The notes below the pieces were generated by a model. It worked only from the letters and a program-made list of their open reading frames with translations, did not search any database and was not told the DNA's origin. Both the position numbers and the translations under genes were made by a program. From the NCBI RefSeq assembly GCF_018881575.1, contig NZ_JACVQB010000001.1, positions 482,986 through 546,985 on the forward strand: a DNA stretch of 64,000 bases, in the 5' to 3' direction. Positions 28,451 to 37,441 of this stretch are shown here, piece after piece (position 1 is the stretch's first letter; every line of letters begins with the position of its first letter). This stretch comes from Polynucleobacter sp. UK-Kesae-W10. GTDB taxonomy: Bacteria > Pseudomonadota > Gammaproteobacteria > Burkholderiales > Burkholderiaceae.

Positions 28451-29085
28451 TTTGCTGATTCAGTGGGGTAGAGTTTTTTGAATAATTGGCGAGTGAACTC
28501 TTCACATTCGCGTTGACGTTGATTGGCCATCGCCCGCAACCCTCTCCAGGCAGCTAGTGCTGGTATTGCAATGAGCAAGCCAAATGCAGTGTTGTAGAGT
28601 GCTACCGAAATACCGTGTGCCAGTTGCTGAGGGCTACCTGCCGCACCATTAATAGCACCTTGGCTTCCAAAGATTTCAATCATGCCAACGACGGTGCCAA
28701 ATAAGCCCAGCAATGGCGCTACCGTAGCAATCGTTGCGAGGGCGCCTAAATAACGATCGAGTTTTTGCCAGACGTTTTGTGCGGTGGCTTGGAGCTCTTC
28801 TAAGGCCGCCGCTGAACTACTACCCGCTACCTTCTCTTTAAAGACGCAAGCAAATAAGGAGGTTGCTGGTGAGAGTTGCGCTAATTGACTAATTTGCTCT
28901 CCAGCAAGCGTGTGTTGGTTTTGGAGTTGGTTAGCCAAGGTAAAAGTGGTCTCAAGACTGCCAACCGGAAAAATATGGGTTTGGCGCAAATACCAACTAC
29001 GCTCAATCACAATGGCTAAGCCAATAATGGAGATGATGAGTAAAGGCCAAATAGGCCAGCCAGCGGATAGTAAGATGGAGTACAT
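28447..29085 (-). CDS. exbB: ExbB/TolQ-family proton channel protein
   Basis: Three-helix proton channel partner of ExbD. The 212-residue protein has an N-terminal hydrophobic helix (AGWPIWPLLIISIIGLAIVI) and the family core VAPLLGLFGTVVGMIEIFG and HGISVALYNTAFGLLIAIP. It is the first gene of the leftward operon that continues through exbD, lpxK, Trm112, kdsB, adk and the Gmd-like gene. Its promoter should be in the 314-base gap upstream. Confidence 0.92.
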   Translation of the reverse strand: MYSILLSAGWPIWPLLIISIIGLAIVIERSWYLRQTHIFPVGSLETTFTLANQLQNQHTLAGEQISQLAQLSPATSLFACVFKEKVAGSSSAAALEELQATAQNVWQKLDRYLGALATIATVAPLLGLFGTVVGMIEIFGSQGAINGAAGSPQQLAHGISVALYNTAFGLLIAIPALAAWRGLRAMANQRQRECEEFTRQLFKKLYPTESAK

Positions 29086-29399
29086 AAGCTCAGTACTTTA
29101 GCTGAATTAAAAAGCCCGTTTCGGAAAGATTGCCTGTGGATAACTCTGTGCAAAACTTTTCTATAGGGGCGCGCTAAGTCCTTGATCGATGGTAGAGGGT
29201 CTGGGCTAGCCCCCAAATGAGCTCAAAATACTGTTATAAATAAGCTATACAAATCAAAGGCTTATAGTTTTACTGTAGTATTTATGAGACGTTTTGGGTC
29301 AGTGATTACTTACTTATAAGCATTAAACCCAAGGCCAATAGGCCTCTGTGGATATTTATTGGCCCCCAGGCCTGATCGTTTGAAGAGTAAAGAGAATAA
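29086..29399. other. Divergent intergenic region exbB / xseA
   Basis: No convincing gene here. Short open frames that overlap exbB have no family features. The region must hold the promoters for exbB and xseA. It contains a perfect match to the DnaA-box consensus (TGTGGATAA, 29135-29143, reverse of TTATCCACA), a second near match TGTGGATAT (29347-29355), and a GGGCTAGCCC palindrome (29203-29212). I saw no paired -35/-10 close to consensus. Confidence 0.5.
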
Positions 29400-30620
29400 A
29401 TGTCGGAAATATCAAGGGAAATCCTGTCAGTTGGCGATCTAAACCGCGCTATTGCGGCCTCATTAGAGGATCGCTTTGATACTGTTTGGGTCAGCGGGGA
29501 GATTTCCAACTTCAAGGCTTATGACAGTGGACATTGGTACTTCTCATTAAAGGATGAAGAGGGTCAAATTCGCTGCGTCATGTTCCGTGGCCGTAATGGC
29601 CAAGTGGGCTTTATGCCGCAATCGGGGGATTTGGTTGAGGTTAGTGCCAGCCTCGGTATGTATGTTCCCAGGGGCGATATTCAGCTCACCATTCAAACAC
29701 TGCGCCGTGCAGGCATGGGTGGATTGTATGAAGCGTTTTTAAAACTCAAAGCCAAACTCGCTAAAGAAGGCCTGTTTGATGAAGAACGCAAACGTGACAT
29801 TCCAACGCACCCGCGATCGATTGGCATCATTACTTCACCACAAGCAGCAGCGCTCAAAGATGTATTGAGCACCTTGGCAAGACGTGCACCGCATATTCCG
29901 ATTGTGATTTATCCAACGTTGGTACAAGGTCCTGATGCACCTGCAGGAATTATTGCTGCACTTAAGGCGGCAGAACAAGAACACGCAGTCGATGTGATTT
30001 TGTTAGTGCGTGGCGGTGGCAGTATTGAAGATCTGTGGGCATTTAATGATGAGCAATTGGCTTATGCCATTGCAAGCTCACCGATACCTGTAGTAAGTGG
30101 CGTAGGTCATGAAACCGATTTCACGATCGCTGACTTTGTGTCGGATTTACGTGCGCCAACCCCCACGGGGGCTGCAGAGCTGGCTGCCCCAAGGCGCGAT
30201 CAAATGCTGCAAGAGTTGGATGCCATCATGCAGGCACTCTTGCAACAGATACGCCAACGCGTTGAGCGTGAGGCACAAACGCTCGATCAATTAGCGCTCA
30301 GACTTGGTCATGCATTACCAAATCCTGATCGCATGCGCGAACAAATCACGAGTTATCAGCAGCGACTTACACAAGCATGGTCAGTGCGTGTCGAAAATTG
30401 GAAGCGCAATCAATCGCACTATCAATCGCAATTAGAAATGCTCAACCCACAAAGAACTTTAGAGCGGGGTTATGCAGTGGTTCTGAATGTGGGTGAGGGT
30501 TTTCATGCAGCACGTAAGCCAGGCGATTTGCATACTCATGCTGAATATGAAATTCGATTAGCAGAAGGCGCTGCTACTGTGCAGTTTGAAAAAGTCACCA
30601 CAATCAAAGACGCTAGCTAA
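29400..30620 (+). CDS. xseA: Exodeoxyribonuclease VII large subunit
   Basis: Catalytic subunit of ExoVII, which degrades single-stranded DNA in both directions. The 406-residue protein has an N-terminal OB fold (VWVSGEISNFKAYDSGHWYF and FRGRNGQVGFMPQSGDLVEV), then the nuclease core IGIITSPQAAALKDVLSTL, LLVRGGGSIEDLWAFNDE and SGVGHETDFTIADFV. The C-terminal part is a long coiled coil and LERGYAVV. The small subunit xseB is not adjacent and must be elsewhere. The gene converges on murB, with a hairpin between them. Confidence 0.95.
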   Translation: MSEISREILSVGDLNRAIAASLEDRFDTVWVSGEISNFKAYDSGHWYFSLKDEEGQIRCVMFRGRNGQVGFMPQSGDLVEVSASLGMYVPRGDIQLTIQTLRRAGMGGLYEAFLKLKAKLAKEGLFDEERKRDIPTHPRSIGIITSPQAAALKDVLSTLARRAPHIPIVIYPTLVQGPDAPAGIIAALKAAEQEHAVDVILLVRGGGSIEDLWAFNDEQLAYAIASSPIPVVSGVGHETDFTIADFVSDLRAPTPTGAAELAAPRRDQMLQELDAIMQALLQQIRQRVEREAQTLDQLALRLGHALPNPDRMREQITSYQQRLTQAWSVRVENWKRNQSHYQSQLEMLNPQRTLERGYAVVLNVGEGFHAARKPGDLHTHAEYEIRLAEGAATVQFEKVTTIKDAS

Positions 30621-30660
30621 GCGTTAAAGACTAGGGGCTTTGCCCTATTAAACGCTTTAT
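30619..30660. terminator. Hairpin between convergent xseA and murB
   Basis: AAGCGTT (30619-30625) pairs with AACGCTT (30651-30657), enclosing an inner TAGGGGC/GCCCTA stem with one bulged base. TTTAT follows on the plus strand. The outer arms touch both stop codons, so one structure may end both transcripts. Confidence 0.6.
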
Positions 30661-31691
30661 AAGATATTGGGTTCTATTTCTAGACTGACACCAAACTCTT
30701 TGCGCACTGCCTCTTGAATGCATTTGGCTAAACCCAAAATATCCTGGGCTGTGCCTTCCCCATGATTGACGAGTACTAGGGCTTGGTTTTCATAAACACC
30801 CACATGACCCATGCGCTGGCCCTTAAAGCCGCATTGATCAATGAGCCAGCCAGCAGCCAATTTACGCTTGCCAGAGCGGTCTGGGTAGGAGATCAGCCCT
30901 GGGTATTTATGTAGCAGGGTTTCGTATTGCTCGTTGGGAATAATAGGGTTCTGAAAGAAGCTACCAGCATTGCCAATCACCTTAGGATCTGGGAGTTTGT
31001 GAGTGCGAATTTTGCACACCGCTAAAAAGATCTCTTCGGCGCTGGGCTTGGGATTGGATTCAAACTGCTTTGCCAGATCCGCATAGTGAATACGTGCTTG
31101 CCAGTGTTTAGGAGTTTTAAAAACGACCTTTGTCACGATAAACCGTTGGGGATTTTGTTTGAAGTAGCTATCGCGATAAGCAAAACAGCAGGCATCTTTA
31201 TTCAGAGTGACAAAGGCTTGGTCTTTTGTATCGTAGGCTTGTACGCTCTCGATAAACTCACCCACCTCTAGTCCATAGGCACCAATATTCTGAATGGGCG
31301 CAGCGCCTACAGTGCCCGGGATGAGCGCTAGGTTTTCAAGTCCCGGAAAATTATTCTCTAAGGTCCAGGCAACAAATTCATGCCAGTTCACGCCACCACC
31401 AACGGTAATGCGCGTGAATTCGCCAGCGTCATCTACCTTGATTCCTGAGATATTCATCAGTAGGGTAGCGCCTGGTAGAACCTTGGGCAAAATGACATTA
31501 CTGCCGCCACCTAAAACCCGCCATGGCAGTTTTTGCTCTGCAATCTGCTGCATGATCCCCGGAATTTGCTCGGCGGTATCAATTTCAAAAGCCCATTGTG
31601 CAGTAGCGTCAAACCCAAAGGTGTTGCGATCCTTGAGCCCAAGATTTGGGTGAGATTTGGGGCTGGGGGGCGCAGATGAGGCAAAGTTCAT
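30657..31691 (-). CDS. murB: UDP-N-acetylenolpyruvoylglucosamine reductase
   Basis: FAD enzyme that reduces UDP-GlcNAc-enolpyruvate to UDP-MurNAc in peptidoglycan synthesis. The 344-residue protein has VLGGGSNVILP, LALIPGTVGAAPIQNIGAYG, IGNAGSFFQNP with the catalytic Ser, and LEIEPNIL at the C-terminus with the catalytic Glu. It includes the extra YRDSYFK region of type I MurB. It is a single gene between two hairpins or promoters rather than in a mur cluster. Confidence 0.95.
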   Translation of the reverse strand: MNFASSAPPSPKSHPNLGLKDRNTFGFDATAQWAFEIDTAEQIPGIMQQIAEQKLPWRVLGGGSNVILPKVLPGATLLMNISGIKVDDAGEFTRITVGGGVNWHEFVAWTLENNFPGLENLALIPGTVGAAPIQNIGAYGLEVGEFIESVQAYDTKDQAFVTLNKDACCFAYRDSYFKQNPQRFIVTKVVFKTPKHWQARIHYADLAKQFESNPKPSAEEIFLAVCKIRTHKLPDPKVIGNAGSFFQNPIIPNEQYETLLHKYPGLISYPDRSGKRKLAAGWLIDQCGFKGQRMGHVGVYENQALVLVNHGEGTAQDILGLAKCIQEAVRKEFGVSLEIEPNIL

Positions 31692-31800
31692 GCCACAATC
31701 TTATTCGAATGCGCGCCAAATGCGCAGATAATCCAGAGATAATTGGGTGATTGCTCGCATGTGAGCTACAAAAACCGATAGATTACAAAAGGAGTGAAAA

Positions 31801-32286
31801 ATGCCCTCATTTGACGTTGTATGCGAACCCGATATGGTTGAGCTCAAAAATGCGATTGAGCAGTCCAATAAAGAGATTAGCAACCGTTTTGACTTTAAGG
31901 GCTCTGATAGCCGTGTAGAGCAAAAAGATGAAGCCCTCATTTTGTTTGGTGACGATGACTTTAAATTGGGTCAAGTGCGCGATGTGCTCATTAACAAAAT
32001 GGCCAAGCGCAATGTGGATGTGCGCTATCTCAAAGATGACAAAACTGAAACCATTGGTGGTGATAAGCGCAAACAAACCATGAAGATCCAAAAAGGGATT
32101 ACTTCAGATCTGGCAAAAAAAGTCGTACGCATTATTAAAGACAGTAAGCTCAAAGTGCAAGCGAGTATTCAAGGGGATGCCGTACGTGTCACCGGCGCTA
32201 AGCGTGATGACTTGCAAGAAACCATGGCACTTCTGAAAAAAGAAGTGACTGAAGCGCCATTGGGCTTTAATAACTTCCGTGACTAA
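31801..32286 (+). CDS. YajQ family nucleotide-binding protein
   Basis: A 161-residue member of the YajQ/DUF520 family. Members bind nucleic acids or cyclic-di-GMP in some species, for instance XC_3703 in Xanthomonas, but the general role is unsettled. Visible are [18 protein letters not shown] at the start, [14 protein letters not shown], and [24 protein letters not shown] end motifs. An AAGGAG site lies 6-11 bases before the ATG. The next gene, xerD, begins at a GTG eight bases inside its end. Confidence 0.92.
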   Translation: MPSFDVVCEPDMVELKNAIEQSNKEISNRFDFKGSDSRVEQKDEALILFGDDDFKLGQVRDVLINKMAKRNVDVRYLKDDKTETIGGDKRKQTMKIQKGITSDLAKKVVRIIKDSKLKVQASIQGDAVRVTGAKRDDLQETMALLKKEVTEAPLGFNNFRD

Positions 32287-33202
32287 TGCTGCAGCAAAGA
32301 TAGCTCCAGCAAGCCAAGAGGCGATTGAACGCTTTTGTGATGCTTGTTGGCTAGAGGATGGGCTGGCACAAAACAGTTTGTCAGCCTATCGCCGAGACCT
32401 GCTATTGCTGGCCCAGTGGTTGTATCAGCAGTCAGGTGCTGACCTCTACTCCGTAACGGAAAAAGACCTGACAGCCTATATAGCCTATCGTCGCGCCGAT
32501 AAGGCAACAACTGCCAATCGCAGATTAACGGTATTTAAGCGTTTTTATCGACACGCACTACGAATCAACTTGGTCAAAAGCGATCCGTGTATTGGCTTGC
32601 GTGCTGCTAAGCAAGCACTGCGTTTTCCAAAAACATTGAGTGAAGATCAAGTAAGTGCATTACTCAAAGCGCCGGATGTGGAAACGCCATTGGGTTTGCG
32701 CGATCGCACGATGTTAGAGCTCATGTATGCCAGTGGTTTGCGCGTCTCAGAAATTGTGGCACTCAAAACCGTAGCGCTCGGGCTGAATGAAGGTGTTGTG
32801 CGAGTAGTCAATGGCAAAGGCGGCAAAGAGCGCCTCGTGCCTTTTGGTGGGGAAGCGGGGCAGTGGTTGCGGCGCTATCTTGCGGAAGCGCGCACCCCTT
32901 TGTTGGAGGGTAAAACGAGTGATGCAGTGTTTGTGGGGCGCCATACTGGCACAGGTTTAACTCGGCAGGCCTTTTGGGCGCTTATCAAGCGCTATGCCAC
33001 CGTGGCTAATATTCCTGTGGCCCTATCACCGCACACCTTACGCCATGCCTTTGCAACCCATCTGTTAAACCATGGGGCCGATTTGCGGGTGGTGCAGTTA
33101 TTGCTGGGCCACGCAGATATTTCCACTACCCAGATTTACACCCATGTTGCCAGAGAGCGACTCAAGTCTATCCACCAGCAGCACCATCCTCGCGGTAGCT
33201 GA
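32279..33202 (+). CDS. xerD: Tyrosine recombinase XerD
   Basis: Site-specific recombinase that, with XerC, resolves chromosome dimers at dif. The 307-residue protein has a SAM-like N-terminal domain ([17 protein letters not shown]), and the catalytic residues in [54 protein letters not shown]. The C-terminal set R-K-H-R-H-Y is complete. The start is a GTG overlapping yajQ. Its size and lack of neighbouring phage or integron genes fit the housekeeping recombinase, not a mobile element integrase. Confidence 0.92.
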   Translation: MTNAAAKIAPASQEAIERFCDACWLEDGLAQNSLSAYRRDLLLLAQWLYQQSGADLYSVTEKDLTAYIAYRRADKATTANRRLTVFKRFYRHALRINLVKSDPCIGLRAAKQALRFPKTLSEDQVSALLKAPDVETPLGLRDRTMLELMYASGLRVSEIVALKTVALGLNEGVVRVVNGKGGKERLVPFGGEAGQWLRRYLAEARTPLLEGKTSDAVFVGRHTGTGLTRQAFWALIKRYATVANIPVALSPHTLRHAFATHLLNHGADLRVVQLLLGHADISTTQIYTHVARERLKSIHQQHHPRGS

Positions 33203-33234
33203 TTAAAACCAATAAAAGTGTTTAAGATGACGTT

Positions 33235-33867
33235 ATGACCTTGACCCTCGATCTTTTGCTCATTCCGATTGCTTATTTGATTGGCTCCATTTCCTTTGCG
33301 GTAGTTGTCAGTAAGTGTATGAATTTGCCTGACCCCCATTCTTATGGCTCGGGTAATCCGGGCGCTACCAATGTGTTGCGTACGGGCAATAAATTGGCTG
33401 CCGTACTCACGCTCATTGGCGATGCCTTAAAGGGTTACTTGGCAGTTATGTTGGCTCGCATCATCTTGGGCGATCAATCTTTAACTGCTTCCTTAAATTC
33501 TTGGTTGTTGTGCGGTGTAGTGCTCGCTGTTTTTCTGGGGCATTTATTTCCAGTGTTTCATGGCTTTAAGGGTGGCAAAGGCGTTGCTACTGCCTGCGGT
33601 ATTTTGTTTGGCGTGAACGCCATACTGGGAATGGCAACCTTGGGCACCTGGATTATCGTGGCGCTCTTCATGCGCTACTCTTCCTTGGCTGCATTGGCAG
33701 CAGCTATTTTTGGCCCGATCTATTTTGTCTTCTTATTTGGTTTTCAGCCTATGGGTATTGCGCTCTTGATTGTGTGCTTGCTGCTGATCTGGCGCCACCG
33801 TAGCAATATTCATAATTTGCTCAATGGTACTGAGAGTCGTATTGGCTCCAAAAAGAAGTCAACCTAA
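33235..33867 (+). CDS. plsY: Glycerol-3-phosphate acyltransferase PlsY
   Basis: Membrane acyltransferase that uses acyl-phosphate to acylate glycerol-3-phosphate, the first step of phospholipid synthesis. The 210-residue protein has five hydrophobic segments and the PlsY motifs: [34 protein letters not shown] and the third motif around the C-terminal helices. The ATG is 32 bases after the xerD stop. The length is typical (about 200). Confidence 0.95.
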   Translation: MTLTLDLLLIPIAYLIGSISFAVVVSKCMNLPDPHSYGSGNPGATNVLRTGNKLAAVLTLIGDALKGYLAVMLARIILGDQSLTASLNSWLLCGVVLAVFLGHLFPVFHGFKGGKGVATACGILFGVNAILGMATLGTWIIVALFMRYSSLAALAAAIFGPIYFVFLFGFQPMGIALLIVCLLLIWRHRSNIHNLLNGTESRIGSKKKST

Positions 33868-33888
33868 ACACTCTTTAGAAAGTACTTC

Positions 33889-34260
33889 ATGACTATTGCT
33901 TACGCCTGCATTCTGTTTATGGGTTTATTTCCTTATGTTGCCGCAGGCATTGCTAAAAAAGGGTTTGAGCAATATGACAACAGCATGCCCAGAGCGTGGC
34001 TAGCTAAGCAAACGGGATTTAGAGCAAGAGCCAACGCAGCCCAAGCCAATCTTTTTGAATCCTTACCTCTCTTTTTTGCTGCAGTGATCATTGCTCAGAT
34101 ACAACAGGCGCCGCAATTTAAAATTGACCTACTGGCAATTGGCTTTGTTATTGCCAGAATTGCTTACCTGATTTGCTACATCTCCAATTGGCCCACCACG
34201 AGATCGATTGTTTGGATGGCTGGCTTAGCTTGCGTCGTAGCGATCTTTTTCCAGATCTAG
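33889..34260 (+). CDS. MAPEG family membrane protein
   Basis: A 123-residue membrane protein of the MAPEG superfamily (membrane-associated proteins in eicosanoid and glutathione metabolism). It has about four hydrophobic segments and the family pattern RARANAAQANLFESLPLFFAAV, where Asn and Glu are conserved, and FVIARIAYLICYISN. Bacterial members are often uncharacterised and may conjugate glutathione. It follows plsY by 21 bases and may be in the same transcript. No specific substrate is suggested. Confidence 0.8.
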   Translation: MTIAYACILFMGLFPYVAAGIAKKGFEQYDNSMPRAWLAKQTGFRARANAAQANLFESLPLFFAAVIIAQIQQAPQFKIDLLAIGFVIARIAYLICYISNWPTTRSIVWMAGLACVVAIFFQI

Positions 34261-34339
34261 TCCCATAAAAATATATTCAAGCAATTAAAAAGAGGCTACC
34301 AACACCAACATAGCCACATCTACAGAGACACTTAATACA

Positions 34340-35140
34340 ATGCCCACTAAAAAAACATCAACCTCTTCTAAAGTTGCAAAAAAAGCACCGACTAAAAAAG
34401 TAGCCATGAGTAAAGTAAGTTCCAAAAAAGTAGCAATTAAAAAAGTATCAAATAAAAATGACGATGGCTTGCCACTCTCGGTGGTGATTCGTAAGCGTAT
34501 CGAGGCAGAAAATGCTCGCTTTCACGCAAATGACAATATTGCCGCTTACATCAAGCCTGGTGAGCTAGAGCGCCTGGTTGAAGAAGTCGCTGAAAAAATG
34601 CAGGCAGTGCTCGAGAGCTTGGTGATTGATACTCAAAATGATCACAATACCCAGAACACCAGTAGGCGCGTTGCCAAGATGTATGTCCAAGAAGTCTTTA
34701 ATGGGCGTTATGTAGAGCAGCCAGCGCTCACCAAGTTCCCGAATGTGAGCCGCTTAAATGAGCTCATGATCATTGGCCCAATCACAGTGCGTAGCGCTTG
34801 CTCGCATCACCTATGCCCCATCATGGGCAGAATTTGGATTGGGGTATTGCCAAGTAAAGAATCTGCCTTGATTGGTCTGTCTAAGTACTCTCGTCTGACC
34901 GAGTGGGTGATGTGTAGACCCCAGATTCAGGAAGAGGCAGTAGTTGAGCTAGCAGATATGCTGGAGAGAAAGATCAAACCCATTGGGGTAGCCGTGGTGA
35001 TGGATGCCGATCACTTCTGTATGCAATGGCGCGGGGTAAAAGACCGAGACTCCAAGATGATCAATAGCGTCATGCGTGGTGCATTCCTCAAAGACTCTAA
35101 TCTGCGAAGAGAATTCTTGGCTTTGATTGACCGGAAGTAA
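34340..35140 (+). CDS. folE: GTP cyclohydrolase I with Lys-rich N-terminal extension
   Basis: Converts GTP to dihydroneopterin triphosphate, the first step of folate synthesis. The catalytic domain (about residues 60-265) has NTSRRVAKMYVQEVF, VRSACSHHLCPIMGRIWI with zinc ligands, LIGLSKYSRLTEWV and MDADHFCMQWRGVKDRDS with the last zinc Cys. The first 40 residues are unusual: 13 are Lys, with the pattern KKxxxKKV repeated, like a small histone-H1-type tail. Length (266) exceeds the typical 190-220. The extension could bind nucleic acid or polyphosphate, but this is speculation. It stands alone, 80 bases after the MAPEG gene. Confidence 0.9.
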   Translation: MPTKKTSTSSKVAKKAPTKKVAMSKVSSKKVAIKKVSNKNDDGLPLSVVIRKRIEAENARFHANDNIAAYIKPGELERLVEEVAEKMQAVLESLVIDTQNDHNTQNTSRRVAKMYVQEVFNGRYVEQPALTKFPNVSRLNELMIIGPITVRSACSHHLCPIMGRIWIGVLPSKESALIGLSKYSRLTEWVMCRPQIQEEAVVELADMLERKIKPIGVAVVMDADHFCMQWRGVKDRDSKMINSVMRGAFLKDSNLRREFLALIDRK

Positions 35141-35349
35141 GTGGGCGCTCTATAAAGCTAAAAAGAAGCCTACTTGTTCACAATAGATATGCATTCAGGC
35201 AATTGAGGGGTATTTTTCTTAAATGCCACATCTTGAATGTTGTAAAAGTGATACAACCACAATAAGTAATGGCGCAGGGTATTTATAAGTTCAATATCAT
35301 TCTTCTAGAACTCAGGGTGTATTGGTAAATAGAAAAATAAGGGAAAAGA

Positions 35350-36102
35350 ATGAAAAAGACATTACTCGTTGTAGTTACTTCGTTAGTACTAACAAATTCT
35401 GCTATGGCAGCAGGTTCATTTGATGGAATCAATACTCAATTGGGAGTTGGGTTTGGCCAACTTTCGTCAAACTCAGATAGCTTCACTGACAACTACAGCG
35501 ACCCAGGCAATAGCTATACATCGCGGGGCACTCAAAGTTACAACACTTCTGGCAATGCCAATGTCTTTGGTACGGCCTCTATCGGATATTCCTATGGATT
35601 TACTAGTAAGTTCAACTTGGCCGCTAATGCATTTTATTTAGGCGGCTCTAGTAATGCGGGCTCCAGCACCTATCTCAGTACAACTAACTATCCAACAACT
35701 TCATCCGGCTCAAATAACGTTACCCTGAAAAATATTTTTGGTGTCGTAGTTGAGCCAGGATATTATTTCGGCGATAAGAGCCTCGCTTTCTTAAAGGCTG
35801 GCATAGCTCAGGCTACAGCAGGCATTAATGGTTTTCAAAGTTATAACTACTCTAATAACAGCGGCCCAATTGGTTCAATTAACTACAATGCTTCATCAAA
35901 TGTGCAGGGTGTTCTATATGGCCTGGGCTTTAAACAGTTAATAACAGAGCAAGTTTATGTTGGTTTTGAGGCGTATCAAATTCAATTTGCCAACAAGTCT
36001 TTTTCAACGGCTTACAGTGACAGCATGGGTAAAGGCACTCAATCAACCACAATCAAACCATTGGCATCATTTGCTGGCGTGACTTTGGGATATAAGTTCT
36101 AA
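35350..36102 (+). CDS. Outer-membrane beta-barrel protein (porin-like), first of two paralogues
   Basis: A 250-residue exported protein: signal peptide MKKTLLVVVTSLVLTNSAMA, then a Ser/Asn/Tyr-rich sequence of alternating strands ending GVTLGYKF with C-terminal Phe, the outer-membrane barrel assembly signal. The pattern (TQLGVGFGQL, ASIGYSYGF, FGVVVEPGYYFGDKSLAFLKAG, LYGLGFKQLITEQVYVG) suggests an eight-strand barrel of the OmpA-like or OMP_b-brl type. No function can be named. A terminator hairpin follows, and a second related gene with the same hairpin lies downstream. Confidence 0.75.
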   Translation: MKKTLLVVVTSLVLTNSAMAAGSFDGINTQLGVGFGQLSSNSDSFTDNYSDPGNSYTSRGTQSYNTSGNANVFGTASIGYSYGFTSKFNLAANAFYLGGSSNAGSSTYLSTTNYPTTSSGSNNVTLKNIFGVVVEPGYYFGDKSLAFLKAGIAQATAGINGFQSYNYSNNSGPIGSINYNASSNVQGVLYGLGFKQLITEQVYVGFEAYQIQFANKSFSTAYSDSMGKGTQSTTIKPLASFAGVTLGYKF

Positions 36103-36126
36103 TTTTTTATTTAAAACTGCTTTTTC

Positions 36127-36157
36127 AAAAGCCGCTCCTTGTGAGCGGCTTTTGTTT
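36127..36157 (+). terminator. Terminator after the first barrel gene
   Basis: AAAAGCCGCTC (36127-36137) pairs perfectly with GAGCGGCTTTT (36143-36153) across CTTGT. The central 18 bases are identical to the hairpin after the second barrel gene. Confidence 0.88.
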
Positions 36158-36256
36158 GATAGGCAGACCTTTAGTCATTGGGGCCGGCATATTGGGTGGT
36201 TGAAATCCCCATCTCAATGCTTCATTTGCGGTGTTGGTTAAGAAAGTGTCGTAACT

Positions 36257-36296
36257 TTGCAACAATTCTAGAAATTAGTTATAAATTCCATATAAT
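36257..36296 (+). promoter_or_regulatory. Promoter candidate for the second barrel gene
   Basis: TTGCAA (36257-36262) is 17 bases upstream of TATAAA (36280-36285), and a consensus TATAAT follows at 36291-36296. The start codon is about 50 bases downstream, so either -10 could be used. Confidence 0.6.
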
Positions 36297-36348
36297 CGTC
36301 TCGATCCCCAAAAAGGGGCAAATTTTAATAATTACAAGGGATTAAAGA

Positions 36349-37068
36349 ATGAAAAAGAAATTACTAGTAGCCGTTGCTACAGCAGTAGTTGCAAGTTCCG
36401 CAATGGCTCAGTCAGCTTTTGAAGGCGCATACGCTCAGATCGCTACTGGCTACGAAAACAACACCCTGACTTCCTTAGGTGGTCCTTACTCTGGTGTTGA
36501 TATCAGCAATAACAAGTTTTCTGGCAATATCAGCGGTGGCGATCAAACTGCTTCTGGTGTTCCTTTGGTTTTAGGTTTGGGTTACACATTCCAGGTTACC
36601 GGACCTTGGACGGTAGGCTTAGGTGCGGATTACTCTGCTCTTAGTCAAAAAACAAACACCTATACTTTGAATAACTCTAACGGTGTTCCGCTTGCTGGGA
36701 ATCAAGGTCAAATTTCAAACCGATTCAACGTTTATGTAACGCCAGGTTTCGCTATTGATAAGGACAAGTTGGTTTATGTAAAAGCTGGTTACTCAACACA
36801 GCAGCTCAAGATGACTACCAACGCAAGCGGTACAGATCCATCCTTGAGCAATACAAGCACAATGAATGGCTACATTGCAGGTATTGGATATAAACAAATT
36901 ATCACTGGTGGCATCTATGGTTTCGTTGAAGGTAACTATATGAGCTATAGCCATACTGGCTATACGAACTCATGGACTTCTACAAATGGAAACTATAAGA
37001 ATTCCTACAATGGCAATCCTGCAGCAAGCGCTTACAACCTCCTCGTTGGTGTTGGCTACAAGTTCTAA
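36349..37068 (+). CDS. Outer-membrane beta-barrel protein (porin-like), second paralogue
   Basis: A 239-residue exported protein with signal peptide MKKKLLVAVATAVVASSAMA and C-terminal LLVGVGYKF. Strand pattern and motifs (LGLGYTFQV, FNVYVTPGFAIDKDKLVYVKAG, GYIAGIGYKQIITGGIYGFVE) match the first barrel gene in layout, so the two are paralogues by local duplication. A good RBS (AAGGGA) precedes the ATG. Likely an abundant surface protein, since it has a strong promoter candidate and terminator of its own. Confidence 0.78.
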   Translation: MKKKLLVAVATAVVASSAMAQSAFEGAYAQIATGYENNTLTSLGGPYSGVDISNNKFSGNISGGDQTASGVPLVLGLGYTFQVTGPWTVGLGADYSALSQKTNTYTLNNSNGVPLAGNQGQISNRFNVYVTPGFAIDKDKLVYVKAGYSTQQLKMTTNASGTDPSLSNTSTMNGYIAGIGYKQIITGGIYGFVEGNYMSYSHTGYTNSWTSTNGNYKNSYNGNPAASAYNLLVGVGYKF

Positions 37069-37090
37069 TTCAATATAGTCCAGTTGTAAT

Positions 37091-37120
37091 AAAAAGCCGC
37101 TCCTTGTGAGCGGTTTTTTA
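37091..37120 (+). terminator. Terminator after the second barrel gene
   Basis: AAGCCGCTC (37094-37102) pairs with GAGCGGTTT (37108-37116) across CTTGT, with one G-U pair, followed by a six-T run (37114-37119). The 18-base core repeats that of the hairpin at 36131-36148. Confidence 0.88.
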
Positions 37121-37208
37121 TTACCTAAGCTTTATCCTCAAGATTACCTATTCACTAGCAATGTTTGTTAAGCTGGATCCCCTTAATAGAAAGTGCGAGA
37201 GCTTGCTC

Positions 37209-37418
37209 ATGTTGCGGATTATTTTCTTCATTGTTTGTATTGGCTCTCTTGGCGCCTGTAGTGTCATCCCTGACAAAAACCAAGATCCCGCCAAAAATAA
37301 TGTTGCCACTTATCGCAAGGACTTTAAGGAGTGCCGGGAAGATTACCCAGAGCAACAAGGGTCCGGAGTGCACATTCGGCAATGGGAAGGTTGTATGAAT
37401 TTAAAGGGCTGGAAATAA
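37209..37418 (+). CDS. Small lipoprotein of unknown function
   Basis: A 69-residue protein starting at the ATG at 37209: a short lipoprotein signal MLRIIFFIVCIGSLGAC with Cys17 in the lipobox LGAC. The mature part is charged and has two more Cys in ECREDYPE and WEGCMN. An in-frame ATG at 37161 would add 16 residues before the signal and is less likely. I do not recognise a family. The two Cys may form a disulfide in the periplasm. Confidence 0.6.
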   Translation: MLRIIFFIVCIGSLGACSVIPDKNQDPAKNNVATYRKDFKECREDYPEQQGSGVHIRQWEGCMNLKGWK

Positions 37419-37441
37419 TCTATTTCTGATTTTGCTTTTAG

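Noticed and set aside
29016..29216. 66-codon frame upstream of and overlapping exbB
   Set aside because: Overlaps exbB in the same direction, lacks family features and has no ribosome-binding site.
29086..29399. Replication origin, suggested by DnaA-box-like sites
   Set aside because: Only two boxes, no dnaA, dnaN, gidA or parA genes and no AT-rich unwinding repeats nearby.
32279..33202. Integrase of a mobile element
   Set aside because: The tyrosine recombinase has the size and motifs of housekeeping XerD and no phage, tRNA attachment site or cargo genes flank it.
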